64,000 bases of DNA from NCBI GenBank assembly GCA_003963305.1, contig RXJR01000022.1:1-64000 (forward strand). Direction: 5' to 3'. A program made the translations under genes and the position numbers. A model generated the notes under the pieces. That model did not search any database and was not told the DNA's origin. It was given only the letters and a program-made list of their open reading frames with translations. This stretch comes from Candidatus Melainabacteria bacterium. GTDB taxonomy: Bacteria; Cyanobacteriota; Vampirovibrionia; Obscuribacterales; Obscuribacteraceae. This document shows positions 16,816-26,457 of this stretch, piece by piece (positions within the stretch are counted from its first letter, which is position 1; the number at the start of each line of letters is the position of its first letter).

Positions 16816-17628
16816 CTATTCGAATGATTCGCCTTCATCGTCTTCGTCGGAACGTCTGGAAATAACCCCGCGTTTCGAAGTTCTATAGAATTCGACAATT
16901 TCAGCTACTTCGGGGAACGGCTCGATCTCTTTCTCGATTTTCTCCAGGGCAGCGCTCAGGTTGAGTTCGGCCCGATAAATCAGTCGGTACGCTTCTTTGA
17001 TAGCCTTTCGGTTAGCCGGTCCAATTTTGTTGCGTTTCAGTCCGACCGCATTAATACCGCGAACCGTGACCGGACGACCGTCGCACATCGCAAATGGTGG
17101 CATGTCCTGCCTGGTGGCGGAAAGGCCGCTCATCATCAACATGCGACCCAGTCGGCAGTGCTGGTGAATCACACAGTAGCCCGCCAGGATGGCATTGTCA
17201 CCGACCTGAACATGTCCGCCCAATGTCGAGTTATTAGCGAAGATCACACCATTGCCTACTTTACAGTCGTGGGCGATGTGCACATAGTTCATGAAGAAGC
17301 AGTCGTCACCAACCACTGTGACACCCTCTTTGGTGCCCCTGTGTATCGTGCAATATTCGCGGATCGTTGTGCGATTTCCGATTTGAACGCCGGTCGGTTC
17401 GCCTTTATAACCAAGATCTTGCGGGTCTAAACCGATTGCGGCTCCGGCATAAATATTGCAATCGTCACCAATAGTGGTGTGACCATCAATCACTACATGA
17501 GGTCCGATTTTAGTGCCCTTGCCGATTTTGACGTTTGGTCCAATTACGGCATAAGGTCCTATTTCGACAGTCTCGTGTAACTGAGCACCATCTGCGATTA
17601 CAGCTGATTTGTGTACTGTCAAATTCAT
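16816..17628 (-). CDS. lpxA: Acyl-ACP--UDP-N-acetylglucosamine O-acyltransferase
   Basis: A 270-residue enzyme that starts lipid A synthesis by moving a 3-hydroxyacyl chain from ACP to UDP-GlcNAc. The N-terminal two thirds are left-handed beta-helix hexapeptide repeats, seen as VEIGPYAVIGPNVKIGKGT and many similar turns. LpxA-specific features are GEPTGVQIGNRTTIREYCTIHRGT in short form (GEPT...IRE...IHRGT) and the catalytic His in VHIAHDCKVG. The C-terminal helical domain follows, then an extra acidic tail of about 15 residues. It overlaps fabZ by four bases (ATGA), so the two are translationally coupled. Its presence shows a lipid-A-bearing outer membrane. Confidence 0.95.
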   Translation of the reverse strand: MNLTVHKSAVIADGAQLHETVEIGPYAVIGPNVKIGKGTKIGPHVVIDGHTTIGDDCNIYAGAAIGLDPQDLGYKGEPTGVQIGNRTTIREYCTIHRGTKEGVTVVGDDCFFMNYVHIAHDCKVGNGVIFANNSTLGGHVQVGDNAILAGYCVIHQHCRLGRMLMMSGLSATRQDMPPFAMCDGRPVTVRGINAVGLKRNKIGPANRKAIKEAYRLIYRAELNLSAALEKIEKEIEPFPEVAEIVEFYRTSKRGVISRRSDEDDEGESFE

Positions 17629-18101
17629 ACTTGTGATGTTGATTCCTCTGGCTTGGTGATTGCGAAAGTAATCTCGCCCTCAACTGCGATTTTGTCGCCG
17701 ACCTTAGCCAGGACTTTAGCTTTGCCCAGCGGGCCGCGACGCTTGGTCAATTCCACTTCCATGTCCAGTCGATCGCCGGGAACAACCATGGTGCGGAACT
17801 TTACACCATCAATGCCCGTGAACACAGCCAGATGACCTTTGAATTCTTCTTCCATCAAAACGCAGATGCAGCCGAGCTGTGCGAGAGCTTCGATCATTAA
17901 AACACCAGGCATAATTGGCTTGAAAGGGAAATGTCCGTTGAAGAAATCTTCGTTGGCGGTGAGGTTCTTGAAGCCCACTGCTTTCTGTCCCGGTATCACT
18001 TGTGTGACCCGGTCCACAAGCAGAAAAGGATAACGATGAGGCAAAATCGCCTTGATCTGGGTGATGTCCAGGGTAATTTCTGACGTCGTAGCGGTGCTCA
18101 T
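17625..18101 (-). CDS. fabZ: 3-hydroxyacyl-ACP dehydratase
   Basis: A 158-residue hot-dog-fold enzyme that removes water from 3-hydroxyacyl-ACP in fatty acid elongation. The active site His and Glu are in the standard contexts GHFPFKPIMPGV and MIEALAQLG, and the start has the family's LPHRYPFLLVDRV. It is paired with lpxA, as in many Gram-negatives where both enzymes compete for or share 3-hydroxyacyl-ACP. An N-terminal extension of about ten residues is normal. The gene upstream is divergent (folE), so the promoter of this operon lies in 18102-18349. LpxC, often joined to fabZ in this operon, is not in the window. Confidence 0.95.
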   Translation of the reverse strand: MSTATTSEITLDITQIKAILPHRYPFLLVDRVTQVIPGQKAVGFKNLTANEDFFNGHFPFKPIMPGVLMIEALAQLGCICVLMEEEFKGHLAVFTGIDGVKFRTMVVPGDRLDMEVELTKRRGPLGKAKVLAKVGDKIAVEGEITFAITKPEESTSQV

Positions 18102-18349
18102 CGATTGCTCCTGTTTGCAAGTGTCTTTTGATAGAGCTGCTTAATCAGCTCTGGGCGCCGTTTCAGGCGAAGCATAGTATACATGGCGATTTAACGAGCG
18201 CTTGTGACAAGATTGTTCCTATTTCGCGAACTTAATAGAATACAGGGGCTCGGCAGGCTAAAATATGGATAATCTCACCGTTTTTGGCAGCGGTTAAGAT
18301 TGCCGTCATCTGTGTGTCGTCACACAGCAGGTGTGTTCGGTTTGACCAA

Positions 18350-19009
18350 ATGGAGACCATCTTGCCCAAGGCTAATCAGCTCAAACCAAAAGGTTCAAGC
18401 GCGACGCGTGCAAGCGCAGTTGGCGAATCAACGCATGCTGCCTTGAAGATGGACCTTGAAAAAATTGCCGAGGGCGTGCGTCTTATTCTTGAAGGCGTGG
18501 GCGAAGATCCTTCTCGACCGGAGCTTCTGGAAACTCCAGCGCGCGTCGCCCGCATGTATCGCGAGCTCTTGTACGGCACGGGAATCGACGCCGGTGCTGA
18601 GATCACTTGCACCTTCAACGAAGAAAATGATGATCTGGTGCTCGTCAAAGACATTCCGTTTTCAAGTGTTTGTGAGCATCATCTTGTTCCTTTTATAGGG
18701 ATCGCTCACGTCGCCTATATACCGAACCAGGGCAAAATCACCGGGCTCTCCAAATTAGCTCGGGTTGTCGAGCTAGCATCACGGAAGTTGCAAGTGCAAG
18801 AACGCATGACCGGTCAAATCGCCGATGCAATCATGCGCAGATTAGACCCTCTTGGTGTCATCGTAGTGCTCGAAGCCGAACACTTTTGCATGAGCATTCG
18901 AGGCGTTCGCAAGGCTGGTACGAGAACCGTAACTAGCGCCGCGCGTGGTGCCTTGCAAGAAGACAAGAGTGCGCGTGCGGAAGTAATGGCTTTTATTCAT
19001 AACAAGTAG
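18350..19009 (+). CDS. folE: GTP cyclohydrolase I
   Basis: A 219-residue enzyme converting GTP to 7,8-dihydroneopterin triphosphate, the first step of folate (and biopterin) synthesis. Zinc and catalytic residues are in [10 protein letters not shown] and [12 protein letters not shown]. The signatures [12 protein letters not shown] and [11 protein letters not shown] are complete. The frame is open 66 bases upstream to a TTG, but the ATG at 18350 gives the usual family length. The first 35 residues are a variable tail. It is followed 23 bp later by a phosphoesterase gene and then tryptophan dioxygenase. The phosphoesterase is exported, so it is unlikely to be the missing dihydroneopterin phosphatase. 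Confidence 0.93.
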   Translation: METILPKANQLKPKGSSATRASAVGESTHAALKMDLEKIAEGVRLILEGVGEDPSRPELLETPARVARMYRELLYGTGIDAGAEITCTFNEENDDLVLVKDIPFSSVCEHHLVPFIGIAHVAYIPNQGKITGLSKLARVVELASRKLQVQERMTGQIADAIMRRLDPLGVIVVLEAEHFCMSIRGVRKAGTRTVTSAARGALQEDKSARAEVMAFIHNK

Positions 19010-19032
19010 AATCGTCGTATTCCCGAAAGAGA

Positions 19033-20697
19033 TTGAATTTCAAAGTGGCAGACAATTTTTCTGATCATCTTGTCAGTCGAAGAACCTTTCTGTTCACACT
19101 TGCAGCAGTAACCTGCTTGCCCTTTTTACCGGAGGCGAAAGCGGCCCACAGCTTTGCGCCATTTTCGTTTGGGTATGTCACCGACACGCACGTTGTTCAT
19201 GGCAAACCAGATTCTTACTTGTTATTGCAAGAGAGTCAGCTGTTTCTTCAGGACTGCGTCAAGCAGCTAAACAGCGAGAAATTAGACTTCGTCATTTTTG
19301 GCGGCGATCAAGTAGAAAATCCCGGTGTCGATGATGCAAACTGGCAGCTATTCGTTGATTGCGCACAGATATTGTCATGCCCCTGGTCTTTCGTACTGGG
19401 CGAGAAAGACGTATCCGGAAATCCTCCCGTCGACAAAATGAAATTGTATGGTCCGGACTGGAAGCAAAAAGGGATACAGACGGACAAGCCCTACTGGTCT
19501 CAGTCTCCGCTTCCCGGTGTCCATATTGTCGGGCTCGATACGAGTCGGCCAGAGAGCACCGCAGGCGATGTCTCTAACGAACAGCTGGAATGGCTGAAGA
19601 AAGATCTCAGCAGCAACGCCGGCAAATTTACCATTGTATTCAGTCATCATCCCTTATTGGCGCCGCCACCGTTTGATGGCGGTCCTCCCTGGGATGACTA
19701 CGTCACCGCAAATGGTGCTTCTGTGCGAGAGATTCTGGCCGGTTCGAAGGACGTGCGTCTGGCCATCAACGGACACATTCACGTAAACAAAGTGCAGCAA
19801 GAAGCAGCCATCTGGTACGTTTCCAGCGCCAGTCTGGATGTTTATCCGTGCAGTTACAGAATTTTCCGGGTAACGCCGCAGACGATTCAGATGGAGAGTT
19901 ACCAGGTCAGTTATCCGGCCCTGGTTAAGAAGGCGAAGCAGCAGTTGGATGGTTCCACAATTGCATTTCAATATAACGAGCAAAAGCCGGCGTTGTTTGC
20001 CGAAGTCGCTGTTGGCAACCGCATCGATAACATGGCGCTTCTGCCGTTGTCACCCGGGCAGCCCGCTCAGCAGATCGATGAGAAAAAGTTGAAGAAGGCG
20101 AAGGAAGAGCAGGCGAGAAAAGAGCAAGAGGAAGTAGCCAAGGGAGACAAAAAGAAAGGCAAAGGCGAAGACAAGAAGAGCCAGGATAAAAAGGGTCAGA
20201 ACAAAAAGGGCGACGACAAGAAGGCCGAAGACAAGCAGCCCGAAACCAAGTCCAACAAGAAAGAGCAGTCAAAATCAAGCAGTACTGAAGAGAAGGCTGC
20301 GTCCAAGAGCGAGAAGAAATCGAAGTCGAAATCCGACAAAAAGAAGACAGACGATTCAACGACGAAAGAAGATACCAACCCGGCCGAAAGCAATAAGCCA
20401 AAGTCGAGCAGTGACGCGGAAGCTAAGCCCGCTGATGGTGACAAGCCCGAGCCGAGCAGTGAAGCTGAACCTAAGCCCGCCAATGGCGACAAGCCAGTGT
20501 CGAGCAGCGATGCTGAAGCTAAGCCCGATAGTATCCAAACGCCAAAATCTGATAGCTTAGAAAGTCCGCCATCTGAAAAGCCCGAAACACCCAAAATTGA
20601 CAACATGGCAAGCCCGGAAAAATCCGGAGCCGCTTCGTCCGAAACCAAGAAACCCGATTCTTCGCCTCAATCAAAGGCACAGCCGTCTCCCAACTAA
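19033..20697 (+). CDS. Tat-exported metallophosphoesterase with long charged C-terminal tail
   Basis: A 554-residue protein. The N-terminus carries a twin-arginine signal (SRRTFLFTLAAVTCLPFL). Residues about 45-290 form a calcineurin-type phosphoesterase: YVTDTHV (DxH), FGGDQVENP, LGEKD in place of the usual GNHD, FSHHPLL and NGHIHVNK. The metal ligands are present except that the GNH(D/E) motif is altered. From about residue 345 to the end it is a disordered Lys/Glu/Ser/Pro-rich tail with imperfect repeats of KP.SSSDAEAKPADGDKPE type. The substrate is unknown. No ATG is available: TTG at 19033 or GTG at 19045 must start it. It lies between folE and kynA with small gaps, so possibly one operon. 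Confidence 0.75.
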   Translation: MNFKVADNFSDHLVSRRTFLFTLAAVTCLPFLPEAKAAHSFAPFSFGYVTDTHVVHGKPDSYLLLQESQLFLQDCVKQLNSEKLDFVIFGGDQVENPGVDDANWQLFVDCAQILSCPWSFVLGEKDVSGNPPVDKMKLYGPDWKQKGIQTDKPYWSQSPLPGVHIVGLDTSRPESTAGDVSNEQLEWLKKDLSSNAGKFTIVFSHHPLLAPPPFDGGPPWDDYVTANGASVREILAGSKDVRLAINGHIHVNKVQQEAAIWYVSSASLDVYPCSYRIFRVTPQTIQMESYQVSYPALVKKAKQQLDGSTIAFQYNEQKPALFAEVAVGNRIDNMALLPLSPGQPAQQIDEKKLKKAKEEQARKEQEEVAKGDKKKGKGEDKKSQDKKGQNKKGDDKKAEDKQPETKSNKKEQSKSSSTEEKAASKSEKKSKSKSDKKKTDDSTTKEDTNPAESNKPKSSSDAEAKPADGDKPEPSSEAEPKPANGDKPVSSSDAEAKPDSIQTPKSDSLESPPSEKPETPKIDNMASPEKSGAASSETKKPDSSPQSKAQPSPN

Positions 20698-20718
20698 GCC
20701 ACCACATACGGGGTTAAT

Positions 20719-21594
20719 ATGACCTGCCCAATATCCAGCAATGAAAATGAGAAAGGCAAACAATACGGCCATACTTCTTTGAGCTACAACAGCTATCTCA
20801 AAGTTCCAGAGTTGAAGAAGTTGCAGATTTGTCAGTCGAATCCCGCTCACCATGACGAACCGTTGTTCATAGTGATTCACCAGACTTATGAGCTCTGGTT
20901 CAAGCTTGTTTTGCACGAAATCGACGAAGCGATGAAACTGTTGTCTGAAAATCGTGTCAAGCGAGCCACCCATTTTTTGCGGCGCGTCGTAGCCATAATG
21001 AAGGTGCTCGTCAATCAGATTCATATTCTCGAGACAATGTCTCCTCAAGATTTTTTGGGATTTCGCAATAACCTCAATCCGGCCAGCGGTTTTCAGTCAA
21101 CCCAATTTCGTGAGATCGAAATGACCTGCGGTTTGAAGGATCTGAGACTTCTCGAACACTTCAAAGACGACAGCATTGCTCATCCCGAGCTGATGAAGCG
21201 CTATGAGTCAAAGACGCTTCAGGACGCTTATTATGAGATTTTGCGCAAGCAAGGGTTTGACCTTCCGGGTCCATACGAAGTCGACGAAAATGATCCGGAG
21301 TCATTGAAGAGAGAAAACATCCGCATTCAATCTCTGCGGAAGCTCTACGAAAACTTGGAAGAGTATGCCGATTTGAATGATCTGGCTGAGGTGATGATCG
21401 ATATAGACGAACAGATCGCTCTCTGGCGCACAAATCATGCCATCGTTGTAGAACGCGTGATTGGCTTCAAACGAGGCACCGGCGGCAGCGAAGGCGTTGG
21501 TTATCTGCGCTCTACTTTGACCAAGAGATGCTTCGCAGACCTGTGGAAAGTGCGTACAGTTCTAGATGTTCCTGCGATCGCATGTGGTCCCTGA
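20719..21594 (+). CDS. kynA: Tryptophan 2,3-dioxygenase
   Basis: A 291-residue heme enzyme that opens the indole ring of L-tryptophan with O2 to N-formylkynurenine, the first step of the kynurenine pathway. The substrate-binding His is in IVIHQTYELWFK, the PASGFQSTQFREIE motif is intact, the axial heme His is in WRTNHAIVVERVIG, and the GTGGSEGVGYLR loop binds substrate. Length is normal for bacterial TDO. GGGGTT at a good distance precedes the ATG. Kynurenine formamidase and kynureninase are not in the window, so the product's fate (catabolism, or NAD synthesis through quinolinate) is open. The phosphoesterase stop is 21 bp upstream. Confidence 0.93.
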   Translation: MTCPISSNENEKGKQYGHTSLSYNSYLKVPELKKLQICQSNPAHHDEPLFIVIHQTYELWFKLVLHEIDEAMKLLSENRVKRATHFLRRVVAIMKVLVNQIHILETMSPQDFLGFRNNLNPASGFQSTQFREIEMTCGLKDLRLLEHFKDDSIAHPELMKRYESKTLQDAYYEILRKQGFDLPGPYEVDENDPESLKRENIRIQSLRKLYENLEEYADLNDLAEVMIDIDEQIALWRTNHAIVVERVIGFKRGTGGSEGVGYLRSTLTKRCFADLWKVRTVLDVPAIACGP

Positions 21595-21669
21595 GAAGTC
21601 CACTCTCTGTTGTTAGGGTCAAGCAAAATAGTTCATCAGATGCTTAAATGGCGTCTTAAAGGGGACAAA

Positions 21670-24600
21670 ATGCTTGTGATTCGCCAGAAGCATCTTCGCA
21701 GTCTGATACTAGCCGCTGGTTGTGCTCTCGCGCCTCTCACGGCCGCATGGTCGTATGACTTGCTTGCCTCGGATATGGCGGCGTATCGAGCTGACGTGGT
21801 TCGCAGGGTATTTGACGCTGTGAAAAACTCGCCAGCGTACGCCAGAGTAATTATTGAACTGCACATCACCGCCCTGGGCAAGATCAAATCTTGCAAGGTC
21901 ATCAAAGGCTCGGGCAACTCGGAACTGGATGCTTCAATGATGAAAGCGCTCAGCGAAGTCGATTTGAAACCGATGAAATTCGCCAGTTCAGCTAACGATA
22001 CCGTTGAAATTCAGATCTATTTCGGCAATCCAGTGCCTGACTCTAACAACTTGTATCTTCGACCTGATGAAGCGTTCACCTTTCGAAGTTTCGGTACGTT
22101 CATGCAGGTTGCCGGTCCCAACAGCAAAAGTTCTCCTGGTGCAGAGAAGTCAGATCGAAGTGTCAGACCAGAGGCAGCACGAACGATGCCTGCGCAGATC
22201 GGCGCTCAAGCACCATTCCAGCAAAGCGAGCCAGACAGATTGTACGACGAGGAGATTCGCAAACTGCTCGCAGATTCGCCCCCGGAGTTGACTTTCGATA
22301 CGCTTCAATACGGTCTCAATCAGGTTCCTGATTCTGCCGCGCAGCTTAAGAAAGCAGATAGTTTGATAAACGATAAACGTTTTCTGGCAGCAGCACACGC
22401 ATACATGTTGGCTCTGCCGGAACAATTCAAGAAGGGTGATTCTGAAGCCGTCAAAACACTACTCAGTAGCCTTTCTAAGCTTGTGCCGCAGTTGCAGGGT
22501 AATGAACGTTTCAATATTGGCATGTCACTGGTCAACTTTTGCGATCGCATCGGATCTCGCATGCCAATCGGCCCCGCCAATTCGAAAGTTAATAGCGCCG
22601 TGTCGATAAACGCAATTTTGGCCACGGCGCAGCAGTTTGTCGATCAGTCTTCGTCGAAGCGTTTGGGGCGTCTTGCTTACTTCTATCAGAAAAAAGGAAA
22701 GGCGCTGCAAGAGATCGGTAATGTGGACAAAGCAAAACTGGCGTATCAACGATGCTTATCTATAATGCTCGAAAATGAAGATGCTCTCCCTGCTGACGTC
22801 GAACAGGCTTTCGATTCAACAGTGACTTTCCTTGCCTCGCAAGAGGATTGGACTGCTCTCAGTCAGGTGGAAAATCAAAGAAGTGTCTGGCAGACCAAGC
22901 ACCCTGACCCTACAAATTTGTTCGCCATCAATAGCCTCGGTAAGCAGCTTGAGCTCGCCTTGAACAAACCCGAGGGGAGCGCTGCCGACTCTTTAGTTGA
23001 GCGATTGTTGATACTGATCCGCACCTCCAGTTTGAACAAGCAAGATGCAAGTGACAGATTCAGTCTTTTGACAGAGCAATCCGGTCCTTTTGCCAGTCGA
23101 AACGACATACAGAACAGGGTCTTTCAAGAACTTGATCGCGTCAGCCGCATTCTGGAGCATCGAGATTCAGTTTCTGCATCTGCCGAGCCGCTTTTGAGGG
23201 AGATCTTCAAATTTGCAATTTGCACCAACAGCAATCTGCAACAACGGCTATTTCAAACATTAGGTGATTATCTGGTGGCAAAGGGGAAGGCTCAGGAAGC
23301 GCTTCTGCTGTGCGATCTCGTTGATAATCTTGACACGGAAGATTACCTGTTGCTTCAGCGAGCTCGTGCAAATCCTCAACAGCAGCTGCGTTTGAAAGCA
23401 CTGAAAGCACTAGGGAGAACGGAAGAGGCTGACCAGTTACAAACCCAGATCAAGGACCAGATGCAGTCGCTCATTACTGCCAATATCCTTCGCAATATTG
23501 CCGTCGCAGAGAGCAGGCTCGCTAAAGCCCCGCCTTACAGCGCTGAGCGCATTCAGGCCAGAACACTGCTTGTCACCAGTTTATTGTCTCAAAAGCAACC
23601 TGACATGCAGAAAGTAAGATCTATTTTTATGGAGAGTTTGCAAGAACTGGCATCGGAGAAGTTCACGAGCGCGTCCATGAGCGAGTATTGGGATTTGTCC
23701 AATCAGCTCATCTCAATCCTGAATAAAGCCGAACCTGATCTCGAATTTACTACAAATGCGGTGGAAGGTCTTCTGCGCATACAGTACAAAAGAACGGCGC
23801 ATAGCCGACTTAGTGCTTCCCAGCTTAGTCGAGCCATGCCTTTGACCACCATCCTGGATAATGCCTCATTGAAAAAACATCCTCAAGTTCATCTTGCCTT
23901 GATTGGCAATTTGATCAAATTTTGCGATAAACAGCCGCTTGACGATGACACGAACAAGCGTATTTTGTTGCGCCAGCAAGCCGTTTTGCAAAACAAGATG
24001 GGTGATACCAGGGGTGCTACCAAAAGCAACCTGGAACTGCTCGCGCTGCTAGAACAACAAAAGATAGTGAGCAAGTCTGAACTGGTGAATCAGTTACTGG
24101 AGTTGGCTCGAGCAGAAGCTGCATCTAACGATACAGCGCAGGCCCGCCGGCACGAGAAACGTGCAGCTCAGCTCGGTTTTGAAAGTGTTGATACCGTTGT
24201 TACACGACGAAGCTTAGTTGAGCTGAGCAAGACTTACGCTGCCGGTGGGGCTTTGAAGGAAGCCTCAGATGCGCTCCTGGAGGCTGTAAAACTGCCGCAG
24301 AGTGCCTCCAGTGCACCGCAACATGTTTCAACGAGTGAACTAGTGCGTGCCTGCGAGAAGGCGCAACAGTTTGCGATAGCAGGCGAATTCTTTAAGGGAG
24401 CGATAGAGTTCGAGAAGGCGCAAGTACGGCAATCAACAACAGTTTTAAACTCGTATCGCATGGAGTATTCGAATCTGTTGTTGACTGAGGCTTTCAGCGG
24501 CAGGTCTGAGCAGACAAAAGACAGTCTTTTGAAACAATCAGAGCAGTTATTTACAGAAGCCGCTGACGATCTGATTCACAATGAAGGACCAGATTCGAAA

Positions 24601-24777
24601 ACCCTGGGTGGCGAAGTTCGTCGCAGAGCATTCGTTTTTAGTTTGAACAACATGTCAGAGCAAAGCGAGAATCTTATGGAGCGTTACAAGACAGCGGTTG
24701 CAAACGCTGCTGGAGGAACGCTGAAGATTGACGTAAATGTCGGTGCACCGCCAAAAGAGACGTCGGACCAGCGTTGA
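21670..24777 (+). CDS. Large exported protein, TonB_C-like domain then TPR-like repeats
   Basis: A protein of about 1035 residues. A signal peptide (SLILAAGCALAPLTAAWS) leads into a domain of about 90 residues resembling the TonB C-terminal fold: VRRVFDAVKNSPAYARVIIELHITALGKIKSCKVIKGSG...LDASMMKAL. A Ser/Pro-rich linker follows. From about residue 210 to the end lies a helical solenoid with degenerate TPR patterns (for example AYFYQKKGKALQEIGNVDKAKLAYQRCLSI around 350). The TonB_C module is at the N-terminus, the reverse of TonB, and no membrane anchor is seen beyond the signal. An envelope scaffold is inferred. The ATG at 21670 with AAAGGGGAC upstream is preferred over earlier TTG and ATG codons. 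Confidence 0.7.
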   Translation: MLVIRQKHLRSLILAAGCALAPLTAAWSYDLLASDMAAYRADVVRRVFDAVKNSPAYARVIIELHITALGKIKSCKVIKGSGNSELDASMMKALSEVDLKPMKFASSANDTVEIQIYFGNPVPDSNNLYLRPDEAFTFRSFGTFMQVAGPNSKSSPGAEKSDRSVRPEAARTMPAQIGAQAPFQQSEPDRLYDEEIRKLLADSPPELTFDTLQYGLNQVPDSAAQLKKADSLINDKRFLAAAHAYMLALPEQFKKGDSEAVKTLLSSLSKLVPQLQGNERFNIGMSLVNFCDRIGSRMPIGPANSKVNSAVSINAILATAQQFVDQSSSKRLGRLAYFYQKKGKALQEIGNVDKAKLAYQRCLSIMLENEDALPADVEQAFDSTVTFLASQEDWTALSQVENQRSVWQTKHPDPTNLFAINSLGKQLELALNKPEGSAADSLVERLLILIRTSSLNKQDASDRFSLLTEQSGPFASRNDIQNRVFQELDRVSRILEHRDSVSASAEPLLREIFKFAICTNSNLQQRLFQTLGDYLVAKGKAQEALLLCDLVDNLDTEDYLLLQRARANPQQQLRLKALKALGRTEEADQLQTQIKDQMQSLITANILRNIAVAESRLAKAPPYSAERIQARTLLVTSLLSQKQPDMQKVRSIFMESLQELASEKFTSASMSEYWDLSNQLISILNKAEPDLEFTTNAVEGLLRIQYKRTAHSRLSASQLSRAMPLTTILDNASLKKHPQVHLALIGNLIKFCDKQPLDDDTNKRILLRQQAVLQNKMGDTRGATKSNLELLALLEQQKIVSKSELVNQLLELARAEAASNDTAQARRHEKRAAQLGFESVDTVVTRRSLVELSKTYAAGGALKEASDALLEAVKLPQSASSAPQHVSTSELVRACEKAQQFAIAGEFFKGAIEFEKAQVRQSTTVLNSYRMEYSNLLLTEAFSGRSEQTKDSLLKQSEQLFTEAADDLIHNEGPDSKTLGGEVRRRAFVFSLNNMSEQSENLMERYKTAVANAAGGTLKIDVNVGAPPKETSDQR

Positions 24778-24793
24778 AGAAAAGCCCTGAGCT

Positions 24794-26326
24794 CTAAGTG
24801 CCGGCCGCAGAAAGTTTCGAGCTGAGCTGTGGCACCGCTGCTAGTTTCGGTCCTTCAACCGTTTTGTAGCCGCTGGCTCTGGCTATTCCTTCGAGCATGC
24901 CGTTGAAAACAACATTGTGCAGCGGCATCACGGCATACCAGTAAGCAATGCCAAGCAGACCCTTGGGCAGAAACCTGGCGATTTGCAGCACTTCAGTTCT
25001 GGTCGCATCGAGTTTCTTTATTCGAAATTCGAGCACAGCCTGCCCTGGCAGCTTCATTTCAGCTACCAGAACGAGCCTCTCATCTGGAATTACACTCGAG
25101 ACCCGCCAGAAATCGAGCGCGTCACCAGGTGACAGTTCATATGGATGCCTGCGACCGCGTTTGAGACCGACGCCGCCAACTACACGGTCCATCAGACCGC
25201 GCAGTCGCCATAACCAGTTCCCGTAGTACCAGCCGGTCGTTCCACCCAACCGGACCACTGGCTTCCATATATCGCTCGGTTGCGCTTCGACAACCACCCG
25301 GCGGCAGTCACTGTATACGGTGCCGCCCGCCCAGTGTGGCTCTTCCGGGCTCGCCCACTCAGGATGACGAAGCAGTCCGGCATCAGTCCAGTGGCTTTCC
25401 ACCTGCTGATGTTGCACTTTATCGAGAGCCAACTTTATGGCTGCCCTGCAAGTCATCAACTCCTGGGGGATGATGTCTCGAATCCGATTCTCCTGACAGA
25501 CCACAGGCGTGCGCAATCCCTCAGCGAGAGGGCGAGCGATGTAGGCGGGTACTGGCGTGACCAGGTGAATCCACAGTGAACTCAACCTTGGAGTGAATAC
25601 CGGCACCGAAATTATCTTGCGTGGAGGTAGTTCCGCCTCTTCGGCGTAGGTCGTCATCAAATCGCGATAAGTGAGAATTTCTTCTCCACCGATGTCGAAG
25701 GTCTGCCCTATGGTTTTTTCGTTATCAAGACAACCGATCAAGTAAGTAAGAACATTCTTTATAGCGATAGGCTGGTTCGGAGTGGTGACCCAGCGTGGCG
25801 TGATCATGACCGGCAGCCTCTCGACAAGGTAGCGGAGGATTTCAAACGAGACGCTGCCGGAGCCAATGATCATCGCCGCGCGGAGTACCGTCACTGGTAC
25901 CTGACCAGTCTGGAGAATCTCGGCAACTTCGTTGCGAGATTTTAAATGCTTGCTTATGTCCTGGTTGTCTTCGCCGAGACCGCCGAGATAGATGATCTGC
26001 TCAAGATGTGCCGACTCTGCGGCAGCCACCATGTTCAGGGCTGCTTCTCGGTCTCGTTCCTCAAACTCTCTCGATGCGCCATCCATCGAGTGTACGAAGT
26101 AATAGGCAGCGAAACATCCTTGCGCTGCGGCCATCACAGAATCTCTGTCGAAGAAGTCAGCGGTCACTAACTCGACAGCCGGGTGCTTAGCCCATGCTTT
26201 GCTGCGCAGTTTCTCGATACTGCGACCACAAGCGCGCACTCTGAACCCTGCCTCGAGTAATCTCGGTACGAGCCGATTTCCCACGTATCCTGTGGCACCA
26301 GTCACTAAAACAGGCTCTTTTCTCAT
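24794..26326 (-). CDS. SDR-family NAD(P)-binding protein fused to DUF2867
   Basis: A 510-residue two-part protein. Residues 1 to about 300 are an atypical extended SDR Rossmann domain with the nucleotide motif VTGATGYVGNRL and RVRACGRS after strand 2, similar to NmrA/UbiE-like epimerase relatives. The rest (about 320-490) matches the DUF2867 domain: GWYYGNWLWRLRGLMDRVVGGVGLKRGRR, DALDFWRVS, LKRGRRHP and GIAYWYAVMPLHNVVFNGML. The reaction is unknown. It diverges from the photolyase gene with a 131-bp shared promoter region, an arrangement often seen around bacterial photolyases in light or oxidative stress regulons. That association is from general knowledge; no regulator is seen here. Confidence 0.82.
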   Translation of the reverse strand: MRKEPVLVTGATGYVGNRLVPRLLEAGFRVRACGRSIEKLRSKAWAKHPAVELVTADFFDRDSVMAAAQGCFAAYYFVHSMDGASREFEERDREAALNMVAAAESAHLEQIIYLGGLGEDNQDISKHLKSRNEVAEILQTGQVPVTVLRAAMIIGSGSVSFEILRYLVERLPVMITPRWVTTPNQPIAIKNVLTYLIGCLDNEKTIGQTFDIGGEEILTYRDLMTTYAEEAELPPRKIISVPVFTPRLSSLWIHLVTPVPAYIARPLAEGLRTPVVCQENRIRDIIPQELMTCRAAIKLALDKVQHQQVESHWTDAGLLRHPEWASPEEPHWAGGTVYSDCRRVVVEAQPSDIWKPVVRLGGTTGWYYGNWLWRLRGLMDRVVGGVGLKRGRRHPYELSPGDALDFWRVSSVIPDERLVLVAEMKLPGQAVLEFRIKKLDATRTEVLQIARFLPKGLLGIAYWYAVMPLHNVVFNGMLEGIARASGYKTVEGPKLAAVPQLSSKLSAAGT

Positions 26327-26457
26327 CTACACCTCAACGCCGAAACCCTTCTGAATTCTGGCTTTTCCGGATTTGGGAAAGTCAAAAATTCAGTGCTTTT
26401 TTCAACAGATTTGCTCTAATATCATCTGTGTAGTCAGTGAACACAAGGTGAACGGAA

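Noticed and set aside
20101-20697. Apparent antisense Leu/Ser-rich protein opposite the phosphoesterase tail
   Set aside because: It is the mirror of the Lys/Glu/Ser repeats; repetitive DNA keeps all frames open there.
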